In this document: positions 8,451-18,739 of the stretch, one piece after another | Numbering within the stretch: the stretch's first letter is position 1 | Layout of the letters: the number at the start of each line of letters is the position of its first letter | NCBI GenBank assembly: GCA_947644305.1 | Contig: CANRYS010000006.1 | Location: 62,001-126,000 of the forward strand | Reading direction: 5' to 3' | DNA from: an uncultured Roseburia sp. | Lineage (GTDB): Bacteria > Bacillota > Clostridia > Lachnospirales > Lachnospiraceae | DNA: 64,000 nt | Program-made: the position numbers and the translations under genes | Notes under the pieces: model-generated | Seen by the model: the letters and a program-made list of their open reading frames with translations, nothing else | Databases searched by the model: none | What the model was told of the DNA's origin: nothing

Positions 8451-9653
8451 TTATTTTTCCCTTTCTGCTGAAACCGCAATAAACAGCCCTGCCTGTTTTG
8501 TGATGCGGATATAACCCTTCTTCTTTAGCTTTCCCCTTAGGAATGCCTTAAATTCATCGTATTCCGGGATCAGATACTCTCTCTGGTTCCCATGGCATGA
8601 CATGATGTAGTCCGCCAGCAGGTCGATGTCTGTCACCCGGAGTTCATCGGAATATTCTCTCTTCTCCACCCGGGCAAAACATTGAGACAGCAGCGCCTCT
8701 CCGTTTTCCAGACCAAAATTTTCATAGAGCCTCACCGCCGAGAGGCGGATCTTCGGATTGAATTCCTTCACCAGCTCCTCCACCTCCTGCATATGCCGCT
8801 CCCCATAGGTGGCACAAATAAAGGTTCCCCCCGGTCGCAAAACTCTGGCAATTCCGGCCACAGCTTTCTTTATATCCCTGAGATAGAACAAAAGAAAATT
8901 CGCTACCACCATATCAAAGGCCTTATCCGCGCCCCGGATATCACAACAGTCCATTACTTCATATGAAAATTTCTTCGAACTGGCCCCGGACAAATTCTTT
9001 TTCGTGTCCTCCAGCATCCCCGTGGAAATATCTGTTAGTAAAATCTGACACCCATCCGGGATCTTCTCCTGGTTTTCTTTCCAGAGCATTCCGCTGCCAC
9101 ATCCCAGCTCCAGCACCTTCATTCCCGGCATCAGATTCATTTGTTCGTAGATCCACGAAAACCAGCTCTGGGGATTCCTGGAACATTTGCTGTGCAGGGT
9201 GATCCTTGCATCAATATTTTTCCCATTCTGGTATTGTTCCACCAAATCCCGATCCATATTAATGATTCGGATCAATTTCGTGATCTCATCCCAATCCGGC
9301 ACATCCTCCTCCGCAAACATTTCAGACACATTCTGGATCGACTCTTCTACCGCCTTTAGATGTTCTATCTTTTTGCGCACCAGAGAAAGCTGCATCGCAA
9401 AGGATCGCTGCAGAAAATCCCTGTCATTCTCATTAAGGGAAAATTCCTGGATCTCTTCCAGCGAAAATCCCAGAAGCTTCAAAGTCAAGATCCGCTGTAA
9501 TCTAGCAAACTCCTGCTGCCCATAATACCGGTAACCGTTCTCGCTGATCATTTCAGGCTGAATGAGACCTTTTTTCTCATAATAATGAATCGTCCGCACA
9601 GTTACATTTGCCCGCCTGGCAAACTCACCCGTAGAAAATAATTGTCCCGCCAC
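8451..9653 (-). CDS. MerR-type regulator fused to a SAM-dependent methyltransferase
   Basis: The 400-residue protein has two parts. Residues 1-115 are a MerR-family winged helix (FSTGEFARRANVTVRTIHYYEKKGLI) with a coiled-coil stretch. From about residue 170 onward it is a class I methyltransferase with motif I VLELGCGSG, LLTDIS after strand 2 and VVANFLLFYLRD around motif IV. The substrate is unknown; the layout suggests a regulator whose effector domain binds SAM or methylates a small molecule. The start is GTG at 9653 with GGGGAT in front. A 19-bp-spacer promoter directly upstream fits MerR-type autoregulation. rmlBD follow closely. Confidence 0.85.
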   Translation of the reverse strand: MAGQLFSTGEFARRANVTVRTIHYYEKKGLIQPEMISENGYRYYGQQEFARLQRILTLKLLGFSLEEIQEFSLNENDRDFLQRSFAMQLSLVRKKIEHLKAVEESIQNVSEMFAEEDVPDWDEITKLIRIINMDRDLVEQYQNGKNIDARITLHSKCSRNPQSWFSWIYEQMNLMPGMKVLELGCGSGMLWKENQEKIPDGCQILLTDISTGMLEDTKKNLSGASSKKFSYEVMDCCDIRGADKAFDMVVANFLLFYLRDIKKAVAGIARVLRPGGTFICATYGERHMQEVEELVKEFNPKIRLSAVRLYENFGLENGEALLSQCFARVEKREYSDELRVTDIDLLADYIMSCHGNQREYLIPEYDEFKAFLRGKLKKKGYIRITKQAGLFIAVSAEREK

Positions 9654-9697
9654 AATATCCCCATCCTTGTACGGTGAACTTCTTCCACCTTTTCCTC

Positions 9698-9728
9698 ATT
9701 ATAAACCACAACGTAAGGTAACAGTCAA
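9698..9728 (-). promoter_or_regulatory. MerR-type promoter with 19-bp spacer
   Basis: On the minus strand TTGACT (9723-9728) and TATAAT (9698-9703) are separated by 19 bp, the over-long spacing typical of promoters untwisted by MerR activators. The spacer holds an imperfect dyad (ACC...GGT). It overlaps the last codons of ygiQ and lies about 45 bp before the MerR-methyltransferase GTG. Confidence 0.75.
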
Positions 9729-11575
9729 TGCCCTTTTTTCCTTTTTTTCAATTTCCTGGGCGGAATCAGGCATTTTTCTCCAAAACCGATCAGATCCTGC
9801 CGCCCCGCCCGGCTCAACGCCTCCTTCACCAGTTCATAGTTTTCCGAACGTTTATACTGGATCAGGGCACGCTGCATCTCTTTTTCATGGCGGGATCTGG
9901 GCACATAGATCTTTTTCATGGTCCGGGGATCCAGTCCCGTGTAATACATACAGGTAGAAATGGTGGCGGGAGTGGGATAAAAATCCTGCACCTGCTCCGG
10001 TGTATAGCCAAGATCTCTCACATATTCCGCCAATTTTATGGCTTCCTTTAAGGTAGAACCGGGGTGGGAAGACATAAGATAGGGAACGGCATACTGCTGT
10101 TTTCCCGTAAGACGATTGACTCTGGCATATCGTTTTAAAAAAGCCTCATAGACCTGGTTTTCCGGCTTGCCCATCGCCTGGAGCACCACATCCGACACAT
10201 GTTCCGGCGCCACCCGAAGCTGGCCACTGATGTGATGAAGACATAGTTCTTTTAAAAAGGTGTCCTCTTTATCCGCCATTACATAGTCAAAACGGATTCC
10301 TGACCGCACAAATACTTTTTTTACTTTTGGAAGACTGCGAAGCTTTCGCAGAAGAGCCACATAATCTTTGTGGCTCACCTTCATATTGGAACAGGGCTTC
10401 GGAAAGAGGCATTGCTTTTTTACACAAACCCCCTTCTTCATCTGTTTGTCACAGGAAGGCTTCCTGAAATTCCCCGTGGGGCCTCCCACATCGTGAATAT
10501 ATCCCTTAAAGCCCTTTTCCTGCGTCATCTTCTCCGCCTCTGCCAGAATGGATTCATGACTTCGGGCCTGGACGATTCGCCCCTGATGAAAGGTCAGGGC
10601 ACAAAAATTGCAGCCGCCAAAACATCCCCGGCAACTGGTCAGACTGAATCGGATCTCCTGGATCGCTGGAACCCCTCCAGCTTTCTCATAAGAGGGATGA
10701 TAGGTTCCCACATAGGGGTAGGCATATACATCATCCAGTTCCTGGGTCGTCAGCGGCGCCGCTGGCGGATTCTGTACTACTAGTATTTTTCCAGGATACC
10801 TTTCCACCAATGGCTTTGCAGTAAAGGGATCTGTATTTTCATACTGTATCATGAAACTCTCCGCATATTTCCTCTTATCTTCCGAGATCTCTTCAAAGGA
10901 AGGAAGATACTGCCCGTCATAAATATCTGCTCCCTCCCTGCTGCGGTACACCGTTCCAGCCACATAGGTGATATCTCTCACATCCATTCCGCTGTCCAGT
11001 GCATCCGCGATCTCCAATATACTGTGCTCTCCCATCCCATAAGAGATCAGGTCCGCCCCTGAATCCAGCAGAATAGAACGCTTCAGCTTGTCCGACCAAT
11101 AATCATAATGCGCCATCCTGCGCAGGCTTGCCTCAATTCCTCCAAGGATCACAGGCGTTTTTTTAAAGGTTCGCCGAATTAGGTTAGCGTATACTACTAC
11201 CGCGTAATCTGGCCGCTTTCCATATACTCCCCCCGGTGTATAGGCATCCTGCTTTCTTCTCTTCTTGTTTACGGTGTAATGGTTCACCATAGAATCCATA
11301 TTCCCGCTGCTCACCAAAAATCCCAGCCTGGGTTCCCCCAGAACGGCAATGCTGGAATCATCCCGCCAATCCGGCTGGGCGATAATCCCAACTCTATAGC
11401 CGTGGGCTTCCAGATGCCGGCTTATGATCGCCGTACCAAAAGAAGAGTGATCCACATAGGCATCCCCTGTGACATAGACGAAATCACACTGATCCCATCC
11501 TCTTTTCTTCATATCACTCCTGGAAACCGGCAAAAATTCTTGTTTTTCACTTTTCCTGTCCTTCGCCTCTGCCAT
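9725..11575 (-). CDS. YgiQ family (UPF0313) radical SAM protein
   Basis: The 616-residue protein opens with the YgiQ N-terminal domain (CDFVYVTGDAYVDHSSFG) and has the radical SAM cluster motif CFGGCNFC (CxxxCxxC) near residue 320. Further cysteines (CVKKQCLFPKPC) follow about 80 residues on. Family members are predicted to bind a 4Fe-4S cluster and SAM; the reaction is not established. Length and domain order match the family. The ATG at 11575 is preceded by GGGGAAAAAGAT. It appears to be a single-gene unit, bounded upstream by the kinase terminator. Confidence 0.9.
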   Translation of the reverse strand: MAEAKDRKSEKQEFLPVSRSDMKKRGWDQCDFVYVTGDAYVDHSSFGTAIISRHLEAHGYRVGIIAQPDWRDDSSIAVLGEPRLGFLVSSGNMDSMVNHYTVNKKRRKQDAYTPGGVYGKRPDYAVVVYANLIRRTFKKTPVILGGIEASLRRMAHYDYWSDKLKRSILLDSGADLISYGMGEHSILEIADALDSGMDVRDITYVAGTVYRSREGADIYDGQYLPSFEEISEDKRKYAESFMIQYENTDPFTAKPLVERYPGKILVVQNPPAAPLTTQELDDVYAYPYVGTYHPSYEKAGGVPAIQEIRFSLTSCRGCFGGCNFCALTFHQGRIVQARSHESILAEAEKMTQEKGFKGYIHDVGGPTGNFRKPSCDKQMKKGVCVKKQCLFPKPCSNMKVSHKDYVALLRKLRSLPKVKKVFVRSGIRFDYVMADKEDTFLKELCLHHISGQLRVAPEHVSDVVLQAMGKPENQVYEAFLKRYARVNRLTGKQQYAVPYLMSSHPGSTLKEAIKLAEYVRDLGYTPEQVQDFYPTPATISTCMYYTGLDPRTMKKIYVPRSRHEKEMQRALIQYKRSENYELVKEALSRAGRQDLIGFGEKCLIPPRKLKKRKKGH

Positions 11576-11604
11576 ATCTTTTTCCCCGATCCGTCTCTCT
11601 TTCT

Positions 11605-11645
11605 AGGGCGTGCAGAACGTAAGAATGAGTTTTCAGAAACGCCCT
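11605..11645. repeat. 7-bp inverted repeat AGGGCGT/ACGCCCT
   Basis: AGGGCGT (11605-11611) pairs with ACGCCCT (11639-11645) in the ygiQ upstream region, between the ygiQ start and the terminator of the sugar kinase. No T-run follows, so it is not a terminator; it could be a leader hairpin or an operator half-pair. Confidence 0.35.
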
Positions 11646-11651
11646 AAGCAA

Positions 11652-11681
11652 AAAGGCCAGACAAATCCTCATCTGACCTTT
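11652..11681 (-). terminator. Intrinsic terminator of the FGGY kinase gene
   Basis: AAAGGTCAGA pairs with TCTGGCCTTT (10 bp with one G-U) on the minus strand, followed by a T-rich end, 35 bp behind the kinase stop codon. Confidence 0.75.
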
Positions 11682-11716
11682 GTTATTATAAGCTGACAAA
11701 CTATTATTATTTATAA

Positions 11717-13324
11717 TTACTGCAGATTCTCCACTGCTGCCCGTTCGATCGGCAGACCAGCTTTATATCTCACAATAAATTCGTCAAAGCCTTTTACATC
11801 TGCTTCATCTGGCGACATCTCCACGCCCTCATATCCAGCAAAAACCTTCTCTGCCAGATATTTGTCCAGAGTTTCATCTGCTCCCTTGTTTTTCATGAAG
11901 GAGGCGAGAAGCGCAATTCCCCAGGCTCCACCTTCTCCTGCTGTCTCCATAACGGATACCGGCGCATTCATCGCTGCCGCCATGATCTTCTGGCCTACAC
12001 CCTCGGTTTTAAAGAGACCGCCATGTCCCAGAATGCGATCCAGCTTAACACCCTCTTCTTTTAACAGGATATCCAGACCAACCTTCAACGCACCCAGTGA
12101 TGTAAAGAGGTTCACCCGCATAAAATTCGCCAGATTAAACTTACTGTCAGGTGTTCTCACGATCATCGGACGTCCCTGCTCAAATCCTGTGATGTGCTCA
12201 CCGGAAAAATAGTTGTAAGCAAGCAGTCCACCGCCGTCAGCATCACCTTCCAGCGCCTTATTGTAAAGGGTACCAAACAATTGGTCCATATCTGCTTTGA
12301 TACCAAAAGCCTCCGCAAATTCTTTGAATATATTAACCCAGGCATTCAGATCCGAGGTACAGTTGTTGCAGTGAACCATTCCCACCGGCTCTCCTGTCGG
12401 TGTCGTCACCAGATCAATCTCCTCATATACCTTGGACAATGCTTTCTCCAATACGATCATAGCAAATACCGAAGTTCCAGCAGATACATTTCCTGTTCGC
12501 ACTGCAACACTATTTGTAGCTGTCATACCGGTTCCCGCATCACCTTCCGGTGGACAGAGAGGAATTCCTGCCTGAAGATTTCCTGACACATCCAGAAGTC
12601 CGGCTCCCTCTTCCGTCAGCGTTCCCGCCGTTTCTCCTGCCACGAGCACTTTCGGAAGAATATCCTCAAGCTTCCAGGCAAAGCCTTTGTCCGCTATCGC
12701 TTCATTGAATTTATGTATCATATCACGGTCAAAATCTTTTGCATCGCTATCGATCGGAAACATTCCGGATGCCTCACCGATGCCCAGCACCTTTTCTCCT
12801 GTCAGCTTCCAGTGGATATACCCAGCGAGAGTGGTCTGGAACACAATATCCTTAACATGATCCTCACCGTTCAGGATCGCCTGATACAGATGGGAAATAC
12901 TCCATCTCTGCGGGATGTTAAAGTTAAATAACTTTGTCAACTTCTCCGATGCTTCCGCCGTAATGGTATTTCTCCATGTACGGAAAGGCACAAGCAGCTC
13001 ACCTTTCTGATCAAATGCCATATATCCGTGCATCATGGCACTAAAACCGATGGCTCCGATCTTCGTCAGAGTCACATCATACTGATCTTTTACTTCTTGA
13101 GCCATCTTTGTATAACTATCCTGAAGTCCGGTCCAGATATCCTCCAGTGTATAGGTCCAAATACCATTTTCCAGACGGTTTTCCCAGTCATGGCTTCCTG
13201 ATGCGATCGGTGCGTTATCCTCACCCACCAGCACTGCTTTGATCCGGGTAGATCCAAATTCGATTCCTAATGCTGTTTTTCCTGCTTCAATCGCTGCCTT
13301 TGCTTCTGTCTTCGCAATTCCCAT
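11717..13324 (-). CDS. FGGY-family carbohydrate kinase (ribulokinase/xylulokinase-like)
   Basis: This sugar kinase of about 535 residues has the FGGY N-terminal motif [16 protein letters not shown]. The mid region carries [10 protein letters not shown] and a [16 protein letters not shown]-site stretch, and the C-terminal glycine motif is [10 protein letters not shown]. It phosphorylates a pentulose or related polyol in the cytoplasm; length and motifs lean towards L-ribulokinase/xylulokinase, but the substrate cannot be fixed from sequence. ATG 13324 (MGIAKTE) is chosen because AGGAGG sits 9 bp in front; the track start at 13411 has no such site. It has its own promoter, operator palindrome and terminator, and no isomerase or transporter beside it. 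Confidence 0.88.
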   Translation of the reverse strand: MGIAKTEAKAAIEAGKTALGIEFGSTRIKAVLVGEDNAPIASGSHDWENRLENGIWTYTLEDIWTGLQDSYTKMAQEVKDQYDVTLTKIGAIGFSAMMHGYMAFDQKGELLVPFRTWRNTITAEASEKLTKLFNFNIPQRWSISHLYQAILNGEDHVKDIVFQTTLAGYIHWKLTGEKVLGIGEASGMFPIDSDAKDFDRDMIHKFNEAIADKGFAWKLEDILPKVLVAGETAGTLTEEGAGLLDVSGNLQAGIPLCPPEGDAGTGMTATNSVAVRTGNVSAGTSVFAMIVLEKALSKVYEEIDLVTTPTGEPVGMVHCNNCTSDLNAWVNIFKEFAEAFGIKADMDQLFGTLYNKALEGDADGGGLLAYNYFSGEHITGFEQGRPMIVRTPDSKFNLANFMRVNLFTSLGALKVGLDILLKEEGVKLDRILGHGGLFKTEGVGQKIMAAAMNAPVSVMETAGEGGAWGIALLASFMKNKGADETLDKYLAEKVFAGYEGVEMSPDEADVKGFDEFIVRYKAGLPIERAAVENLQ

Positions 13325-13469
13325 GAAATACATCCTCCTAATCTTTACAAATGACCCAATGATCACCGTTATTTCTATATCTTTGGGGTATAGTCCCTGC
13401 TCCCAGTACAATGGATATTAAGTTGTTTGATGTTAAACGCAGGATAGGATTTCATCTGCTATTCAAGAC

Positions 13470-13490
13470 AAGTTTAACGTAAACAAACTT
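13470..13490. promoter_or_regulatory. Candidate operator AAGTTT-N9-AAACTT upstream of the kinase
   Basis: A 21-bp inverted repeat contains an overlapping smaller one, GTTTA-ACG-TAAAC. It lies about 20 bp downstream of the predicted start site of the kinase promoter, a road-block position typical of LacI/ROK/AraR-type sugar repressors. The repressor gene is not in this window. Confidence 0.45.
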
Positions 13491-13517
13491 AGTATTCATT
13501 GTACAATATCTTCATTT

Positions 13518-13546
13518 ATTATAGTACATTGTTCCCTATATTACAA
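13518..13546 (-). promoter_or_regulatory. Promoter of the FGGY kinase gene
   Basis: TTGTAA (13541-13546) and TATAAT (13518-13523) on the minus strand are separated by 17 bp. It drives a leader of about 190 nt before the kinase ATG, which contains the palindrome at 13470. Apart from these and the hairpin at 13669, the 13325-13703 gap shows no gene. Confidence 0.65.
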
Positions 13547-13668
13547 TCCGCAAAATTTACAAAATTATCTACTGTGAAAGTAAAGCCGATTGTATGACAA
13601 TACACCATGCCCTGCATGGGGATATTCCCATACATTTTGGTGGTGCTGCTGAAAGTGGCATATCAGTT

Positions 13669-13706
13669 TAGCTCGACGGCGGGTTCAAATTCGTGCCGTC
13701 GAGCTA
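13669..13706 (-). repeat. 3'-UTR hairpin family copy B, overlapping the helicase stop
   Basis: The 12-bp arms TAGCTCGACGGC and GCCGTCGAGCTA are perfect, with a 14-nt loop. Read in the sense of the upstream helicase gene the inside is GGCACGAATTTGAACCCGCC. The helicase stop codon TAG is the first triplet of the hairpin. No T-run follows, so it is unlike a normal terminator. This is the best-preserved copy. Confidence 0.85.
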
Positions 13707-15554
13707 ATGTGAAATGATCTCCTCTAGAAAACGGGACGGATCTACATCCTTCTGAAACCGCCGGTGGCTGCAGGAAATATGAAGATGATTCCTCGCCCGG
13801 GTCATCGCCACATACATCAGACGCCGCTCCTCCTCTACATGCCCGCTTTCTACTGCCTTCTGGTATGGCACAACCCCTTCATTCACATCGGGGATAAATA
13901 CCACATCAAATTCCAGCCCTTTGGAACCGTGCATGGTCATAAGTGATACCCCATGTCTTTCTTCCTCTGGCTCAGATCTGCCGCCTGAGCGCTTTTGGCG
14001 CTCCTCCAACTGGCGTCCATAATCCTCAATATGGGCAAACCATTCCCCTACTGTCTCATAACCAGCGGCATCCTCTTTGAGTTCATCCAGGATCTCTTCC
14101 CAATCCTTTGGACTGACTCCCCGCTCAGCCGCATATTCACTGAGAAAATCCTGATATCCTACACTGTGATACAGATAATCTATGGCACTGTAGGGTGCCA
14201 TCTGCTTCATGGCAAACAGATCGTTTTGGAGCGTATTGATGCGCTCACACATATAGGATTTATCACGATAATATTCATACAAACCAGCAAAAGAAATAGA
14301 TTCGTTATCAAATGCCGCTCGGCTCAAATAGCGTTTGGGACGGTTGGCAATCTTTAAAAATGCCCCTCTGGAACGATCCCCATGTGCCAACTGCAGATAG
14401 GTGATGATATCCTTTGCCACCCAGTGCTCGAACAGATTCTGCACACTGTCCTTCATAATAAAAGGTATGTTGTACTCCATAAATTTTCTGGAAAATACAT
14501 TCATTTGTCTGGCAGTGCGAAACAATATAGCGATCTCGTCCACATCCGTTCCAAACCGGATATATTCCTGGATCTTATCTGTGATCCCCTGTGTCTGGGC
14601 AATCATATCCGGGTACTGGGTCACATGCACCCGATCTCCCCTCCCCTTATGCGCTTTTAACTTCTTACAATAACGCTTTCTGTTGTTACCGATGAGCGTA
14701 GAGGCTGCTGTCAAAATCTGACTGGTACAGCGGTAGTTTCCACCTACCGTCACCTGTTTCAGCTCTTTAAACTCTTTGGGAAAGGCAAGCATGATGTCCG
14801 GTCTCGCTCCCCGGAAACCATAGATCGACTGATCGTCATCTCCTACGATAAAAAGATTGTTCTCCGGCAACGCCAGCAGTTTGATATTGGCATACTGGAG
14901 CCGGTTGATATCCTGGAATTCGTCAACCAGTATGTAACGGAACCGTTTCTGCCAGTTCTGCAGTATGTCGGGTCTCGCCTGAAACAGCTCATAGGTATAC
15001 ATCACCATATCATCAAAATCCAGACAATGGTTTTTCTGCACCCGGCTCTGGTATCCACAGTAAATCTGCCGGAAAATCTCTTCTGGGCAGAGGGCGGAAT
15101 AATAGTGTTCAATATCCGTCCCCTCTCCTTTAATCCGGCTGATCTCCTTCTCAATTTCCTCTAAGAACTCTTTTTTGTCCTCTATATCATCATACTCTGT
15201 CTCAAGAAGAGCTTCTTCCATGAAACGATATTTCAATCTCTGTGATAGTATATCCTTTGCCGTATAGCCGTAGGCCGCTTTCAATACCTGAAAAAACAGA
15301 GAATGAAATGTCCCAAAGCGCACCGGCAGACGTCTGCTTCCAGTGTTTTTTTCAAACCGCTCCCGCATCTCCAGGGATGCCGCCTTAGAAAATGTTACCA
15401 CCAGGATCTGTGCGGGATTCACCCCCTGTTTGTCAATCAAATATTTCACCCGATGAGTGATCACCGTAGTCTTTCCCGCCCCGGGACCGGCGAGGACCAT
15501 CATAGGGCCGTCGCCGTGCTCCACTGCTTTTTTCTGTTCCTCACTGAGCTCCAT
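13704..15554 (-). CDS. UvrD/PcrA/Rep-like superfamily 1 DNA helicase
   Basis: This 616-residue SF1A helicase has motif [16 protein letters not shown], motif [11 protein letters not shown], motif [16 protein letters not shown], motif [17 protein letters not shown] and motif [11 protein letters not shown], all intact. It is about 100 residues shorter than UvrD or PcrA, lacking most of the C-terminal tail. It would unwind DNA 3' to 5' in repair or replication restart; which of these cannot be said. It overlaps the end of gltX by 14 bp and is probably transcribed with it. The stop codon lies in a family hairpin. Confidence 0.9.
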   Translation of the reverse strand: MELSEEQKKAVEHGDGPMMVLAGPGAGKTTVITHRVKYLIDKQGVNPAQILVVTFSKAASLEMRERFEKNTGSRRLPVRFGTFHSLFFQVLKAAYGYTAKDILSQRLKYRFMEEALLETEYDDIEDKKEFLEEIEKEISRIKGEGTDIEHYYSALCPEEIFRQIYCGYQSRVQKNHCLDFDDMVMYTYELFQARPDILQNWQKRFRYILVDEFQDINRLQYANIKLLALPENNLFIVGDDDQSIYGFRGARPDIMLAFPKEFKELKQVTVGGNYRCTSQILTAASTLIGNNRKRYCKKLKAHKGRGDRVHVTQYPDMIAQTQGITDKIQEYIRFGTDVDEIAILFRTARQMNVFSRKFMEYNIPFIMKDSVQNLFEHWVAKDIITYLQLAHGDRSRGAFLKIANRPKRYLSRAAFDNESISFAGLYEYYRDKSYMCERINTLQNDLFAMKQMAPYSAIDYLYHSVGYQDFLSEYAAERGVSPKDWEEILDELKEDAAGYETVGEWFAHIEDYGRQLEERQKRSGGRSEPEEERHGVSLMTMHGSKGLEFDVVFIPDVNEGVVPYQKAVESGHVEEERRLMYVAMTRARNHLHISCSHRRFQKDVDPSRFLEEIISH

Positions 15555-17004
15555 TCAGTAATTCTATTCCCTTTCGGATTCTCCGAAGAGATTCATCCTT
15601 TCCAATAATTTCCATAATCTCATAAGCGCCGCCCGGTGTCATCTGCTTCCCTGACACAGCGGTACGCAGCGGCCACAATGCCTGTCCGTTTTTGCAGCCT
15701 TTTTCTGCCACATAATCCATCGCCACCTTCTCAATGGCGGAAATAGAATAGTCTTCCAATTCTTCATACAATGGCAGAAGTTCCTTTAATACCTCCAATG
15801 AATTCTCTGAATTGGTCTTCATCTTCTTATGAGTATACATCGCGGTATCATACTCTGGAAGCTCATCAAAAAAGTCGATCTTCTCCGTAATATCCGGGAA
15901 CACTTCGATCCTTGTCTTGACCAGATCCGCAATCTTTCTCAGATCAAGATCTTTCTTCACAGTTTCACGTATGACGGGAAGCGCATATTCATAATAGGCT
16001 TCATTTTCCATCGCCTTAATGTACTCGCCATTCATCCAGCGAAGTTTCACCATATCAAATACCGCCGGCGATTTGCTGATCCGGGTATAGTCAAAGGAAT
16101 CGATCAGCTCCTGAAGACTGAATATCTCTCGGTCATCCGAAGGGCTCCAGCCCAGCAAAGCCACGAAGTTCACGATCGCTTCCGGCAGAAATCCTAGTTC
16201 AGTTAAATCTTCAAAGGAAGAGGCTCCGTTTCTTTTGGATAATTTTTTATGGTTTTCATCCGTAATGGTGGGGCAGTGTACATAAACCGGAATGTCCCAA
16301 CCGAATGCCTTGTAAAGACGGTTGTACTTCGGTGCACTGGACAGGTACTCATTGCCACGGACCACGTGGGTGATCTCCATAAGATGATCATCTACTACAT
16401 TGGCAAAATTATAGGTGGGATATCCGTCTGCCTTGATCAGTACCATATCATCCAGCTCTTCATTGGGAGCTGTTATTTTTCCATAGATCACATCATCAAA
16501 TGCAGTCTCTCCCTCTACCGGATTGTTCTGGCGGATCACATAGGGCTCGCCGGCCGCAAGCCGTTTCTCAACTTCTTCCTGAGAAAGCGACAGACAGCGC
16601 TTATCATATTTGACCGCTGACTCTCCCCGTTCCTCTGCCTCCTTGTGAAGCTGATCAAGACGGTCTTTCGTACAGAAACAGTAATATGCCTCCCCCTTTT
16701 CTATCAGTTCTTTGGCATATTTCAGATACATTCCTGTCTCCATCCGCTCACTCTGGACATAGGGCCCAAAACCGCCATCTTTATCTGGCCCCTCATCGTG
16801 CTCCAGCCCAGTTTCTTTCATGGTCTTATATATCAATTCCAATGCCCCTTCTACAAACCGTTCCTGATCGGTATCTTCGATCCGCAGAAGAAAATCTCCT
16901 CCTTCATGCTTTGCAATAAGGTAGGCATAGAGTGCTGTTCTCAAATTTCCAACATGCATACGCCCCGTTGGACTCGGCGCAAATCTGGTTCTGATCTTTT
17001 TCAT
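15541..17004 (-). CDS. gltX: Glutamate--tRNA ligase
   Basis: This class I aminoacyl-tRNA synthetase charges tRNA-Glu (and possibly tRNA-Gln, later amidated by GatCAB, as in most Firmicutes). The 487-residue product carries the HIGH-type motif in [12 protein letters not shown] and the KMSKS-type KKLSKRNG. The track adds 34 unsupported codons; ATG 17004 (MKKIRTRF) has GAGGAAAAA in front. A clear promoter lies about 130 bp upstream, and the leader holds a small GGAAC-gata-GTTCC hairpin but no T-box sequence. The helicase follows in the same transcript. Confidence 0.95.
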   Translation of the reverse strand: MKKIRTRFAPSPTGRMHVGNLRTALYAYLIAKHEGGDFLLRIEDTDQERFVEGALELIYKTMKETGLEHDEGPDKDGGFGPYVQSERMETGMYLKYAKELIEKGEAYYCFCTKDRLDQLHKEAEERGESAVKYDKRCLSLSQEEVEKRLAAGEPYVIRQNNPVEGETAFDDVIYGKITAPNEELDDMVLIKADGYPTYNFANVVDDHLMEITHVVRGNEYLSSAPKYNRLYKAFGWDIPVYVHCPTITDENHKKLSKRNGASSFEDLTELGFLPEAIVNFVALLGWSPSDDREIFSLQELIDSFDYTRISKSPAVFDMVKLRWMNGEYIKAMENEAYYEYALPVIRETVKKDLDLRKIADLVKTRIEVFPDITEKIDFFDELPEYDTAMYTHKKMKTNSENSLEVLKELLPLYEELEDYSISAIEKVAMDYVAEKGCKNGQALWPLRTAVSGKQMTPGGAYEIMEIIGKDESLRRIRKGIELLNGAQ

Positions 17005-17132
17005 TTTTTCCTCATTTCCGCAGGGAACTATCGTTCCATGGCTTTTTAAGTATAATAATTTTTTTAGAAGGCAGCACGCAGGCACACCCCCATCATGTTT
17101 ATACATCTTAAATTATGATGATACACGGATTT

Positions 17133-17161
17133 ATTATAAATTGTGACACAAGATTTGTAAA
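17133..17161 (-). promoter_or_regulatory. Promoter of the gltX-helicase unit
   Basis: TTTACA (17156-17161) and TATAAT (17133-17138) on the minus strand have a 17-bp spacer. A leader of about 120 nt follows. Confidence 0.65.
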
Positions 17162-17205
17162 GGTATTTTATAGTAACCGGGCATAAAATAACTGTTCAAA
17201 AACTT

Positions 17206-17667
17206 TCATCCTCGATGAATATACATCCTCGTCAAATCGGACTCTCCCTCTCCCTGTACCATACAAAGAAATTCCCAGCCGTAACGCTCATAAAAAGAAG
17301 TATGGTCTGTTACAAGATATAGTATGTCGATTCCCTTCTTTTTCAGATCATCACATACATAATTCAACAAAGCGCCAGCTACGCCATTACAGCGCTTATC
17401 TTCTTCCGTATATACAGCACAAACATTTGGTGTAAGATCTTTTCTATCGTGAAAGTCATTCTCAATCACACCCAATCCGCCAATAATTCTATTACCCTCC
17501 ATTGCCATATACCATTGAGGAATTTTCCCCTTTTTATTCAAACAATCCTCCATGCTTTTAGTATATTCCTTTAAAGGAATGTCCCATTTATTATGAAACC
17601 ACTGTGCTGCCATTTCCTTTATCTCTGGTTTATCTATGAGCCGTACTATTCCAAAATTCATTTGCAT
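17206..17667 (-). CDS. GNAT family N-acetyltransferase
   Basis: The 153-residue protein has the GNAT fold signature: a central VCAVYTEEDKRCNGVAGALL segment with the acetyl-CoA loop R-x-x-G-x-A, and a C-terminal DHTSFYERYGWE. The acceptor is unknown. The ATG at 17667 has AAAGG 5 bp upstream; the longer track start has none. It is not obviously operonic and marks the edge of an AT-richer accessory patch running to 19.46 kb. Confidence 0.8.
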   Translation of the reverse strand: MQMNFGIVRLIDKPEIKEMAAQWFHNKWDIPLKEYTKSMEDCLNKKGKIPQWYMAMEGNRIIGGLGVIENDFHDRKDLTPNVCAVYTEEDKRCNGVAGALLNYVCDDLKKKGIDILYLVTDHTSFYERYGWEFLCMVQGEGESDLTRMYIHRG

Positions 17668-17789
17668 ATTCACCTTTCTAAAGATCACTTGCCTTGCCGC
17701 ACTGTTATACAATTTCTAATGAATATTTTTTATTTCTCTGCCTGTTTCAACATGTGAATTTCTTCGTCTTTCTCATATCTCATTATATT

Positions 17790-18481
17790 TTAAACTGTGC
17801 CAGCCTCCCAATATTTTTTTACTTCGAGTTCTGCCTCATTTACTGTTAGCTCAAAATTGGCAGCTACCCTGCCGATGGTATCCGAAATAGATGCACCAAA
17901 TTCATGGCGGGTTCCTACCATCACACGAATACCATGTGCCATCTCCTCACCTCTGCCCTCAATTTTTCCCTTCTCTATACCACTCTCTTCCAGCATATCC
18001 AGCTAATGCACATATTGATCTCCTCGCTCTCTTTTCCATATTCCTGCAGACTCTCTGCAATTTTCACGTATCGGCTGTCATTCGTAAAGGCATGCATCAA
18101 ATCCAGGTATTCCATAGGATAAACTACCTTTCTCCTTTTATCTCCCATGTATTCTTTCAGCTTTTGTCTTTCTTTGTTGCGGACATATGCCAGATAATCT
18201 ACAATATGGCGAAAATCACTCTGGTACTTTTTACGGGTCTTTTCATCCTGTGCAGCCAGATAAACGATCCGGATAGGATAGCCTGCAATCAATGGTTCTA
18301 ATCTTTTTCGCCATTCTTCAGGTATGTCTAACAAATCGATGAGTGACCTGGGAGTCTCCCAGTCATCTGTCCCATAATATAACACCAGACTGATCACCGG
18401 TTTCAGCTTTTGGCTGTCCCCAATCTCTTTTGTATAATAAGAGATTCCCTTTAAAAGATTCTGCTCCTTAATCTTTTGAAT
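17790..18481 (-). pseudogene. Broken Rpn-family (PD-(D/E)XK nuclease/transposase-like) gene
   Basis: The frame from about 18481 to 17975 encodes KPVISLVLYYGTDDWETPRSL and IRIVYLAAQ-type segments of the Rpn recombination-promoting nuclease family. It lacks the N-terminal part where the nuclease core begins; a TAG stops the frame near 18481. At about 17997 one base appears to be missing: the family's C-terminal LDMLEESGIEKG continues in another frame as the 68-residue ORF 17790-17996. Both an N-terminal truncation and a frameshift make this a remnant. Such genes are common and mobile in gut Clostridia. Confidence 0.7.
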
Positions 18482-18629
18482 CTAAAGACAGACAGCTAAA
18501 CACTGCCCGATAAAAGATATATCAGAAGTTTACTTGTTTGTATAGTTATGTTATCACATGACAAAAATAAAATCAAGTGTTGTTTATACGTGAAAACGGT
18601 CGTTTGTACGTAAAAAAGAATAGTAAAAA

Positions 18630-18654
18630 AGGTGCGCCAGAGAAACACGCACCT
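18630..18654 (-). terminator. Intrinsic terminator
   Basis: AGGTGCG and CGCACCT form a 7-bp stem with an 11-nt loop, followed on the minus strand by TTTTTT. With the hairpin at 18686 it makes a tandem terminator pair behind the small membrane-protein gene. The rest of the 18482-18739 gap shows no gene. Confidence 0.7.
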
Positions 18655-18685
18655 CCCCCATGGATTGAGAACTTTCCTATCAAAT

Positions 18686-18712
18686 AAAAAAGCACCCATT
18701 GGGATGCTTTTT
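18686..18712. terminator. Bidirectional intrinsic terminator
   Basis: AAAAAGCACCC and GGGATGCTTTTT form a stem with one bulged base and a 3-nt loop, with A/T runs on both sides. It lies directly behind the membrane-protein ORF ending at 18740. Confidence 0.75.
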
Positions 18713-18739
18713 CAATGCGTTTTTCCAAAATTTGTCTCT

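Noticed and set aside
17005-17160. T-box leader upstream of gltX
   Set aside because: The leader has only a small GGAAC-gata-GTTCC hairpin; no AGGGTGGNACCGCG-like T-box sequence is present.
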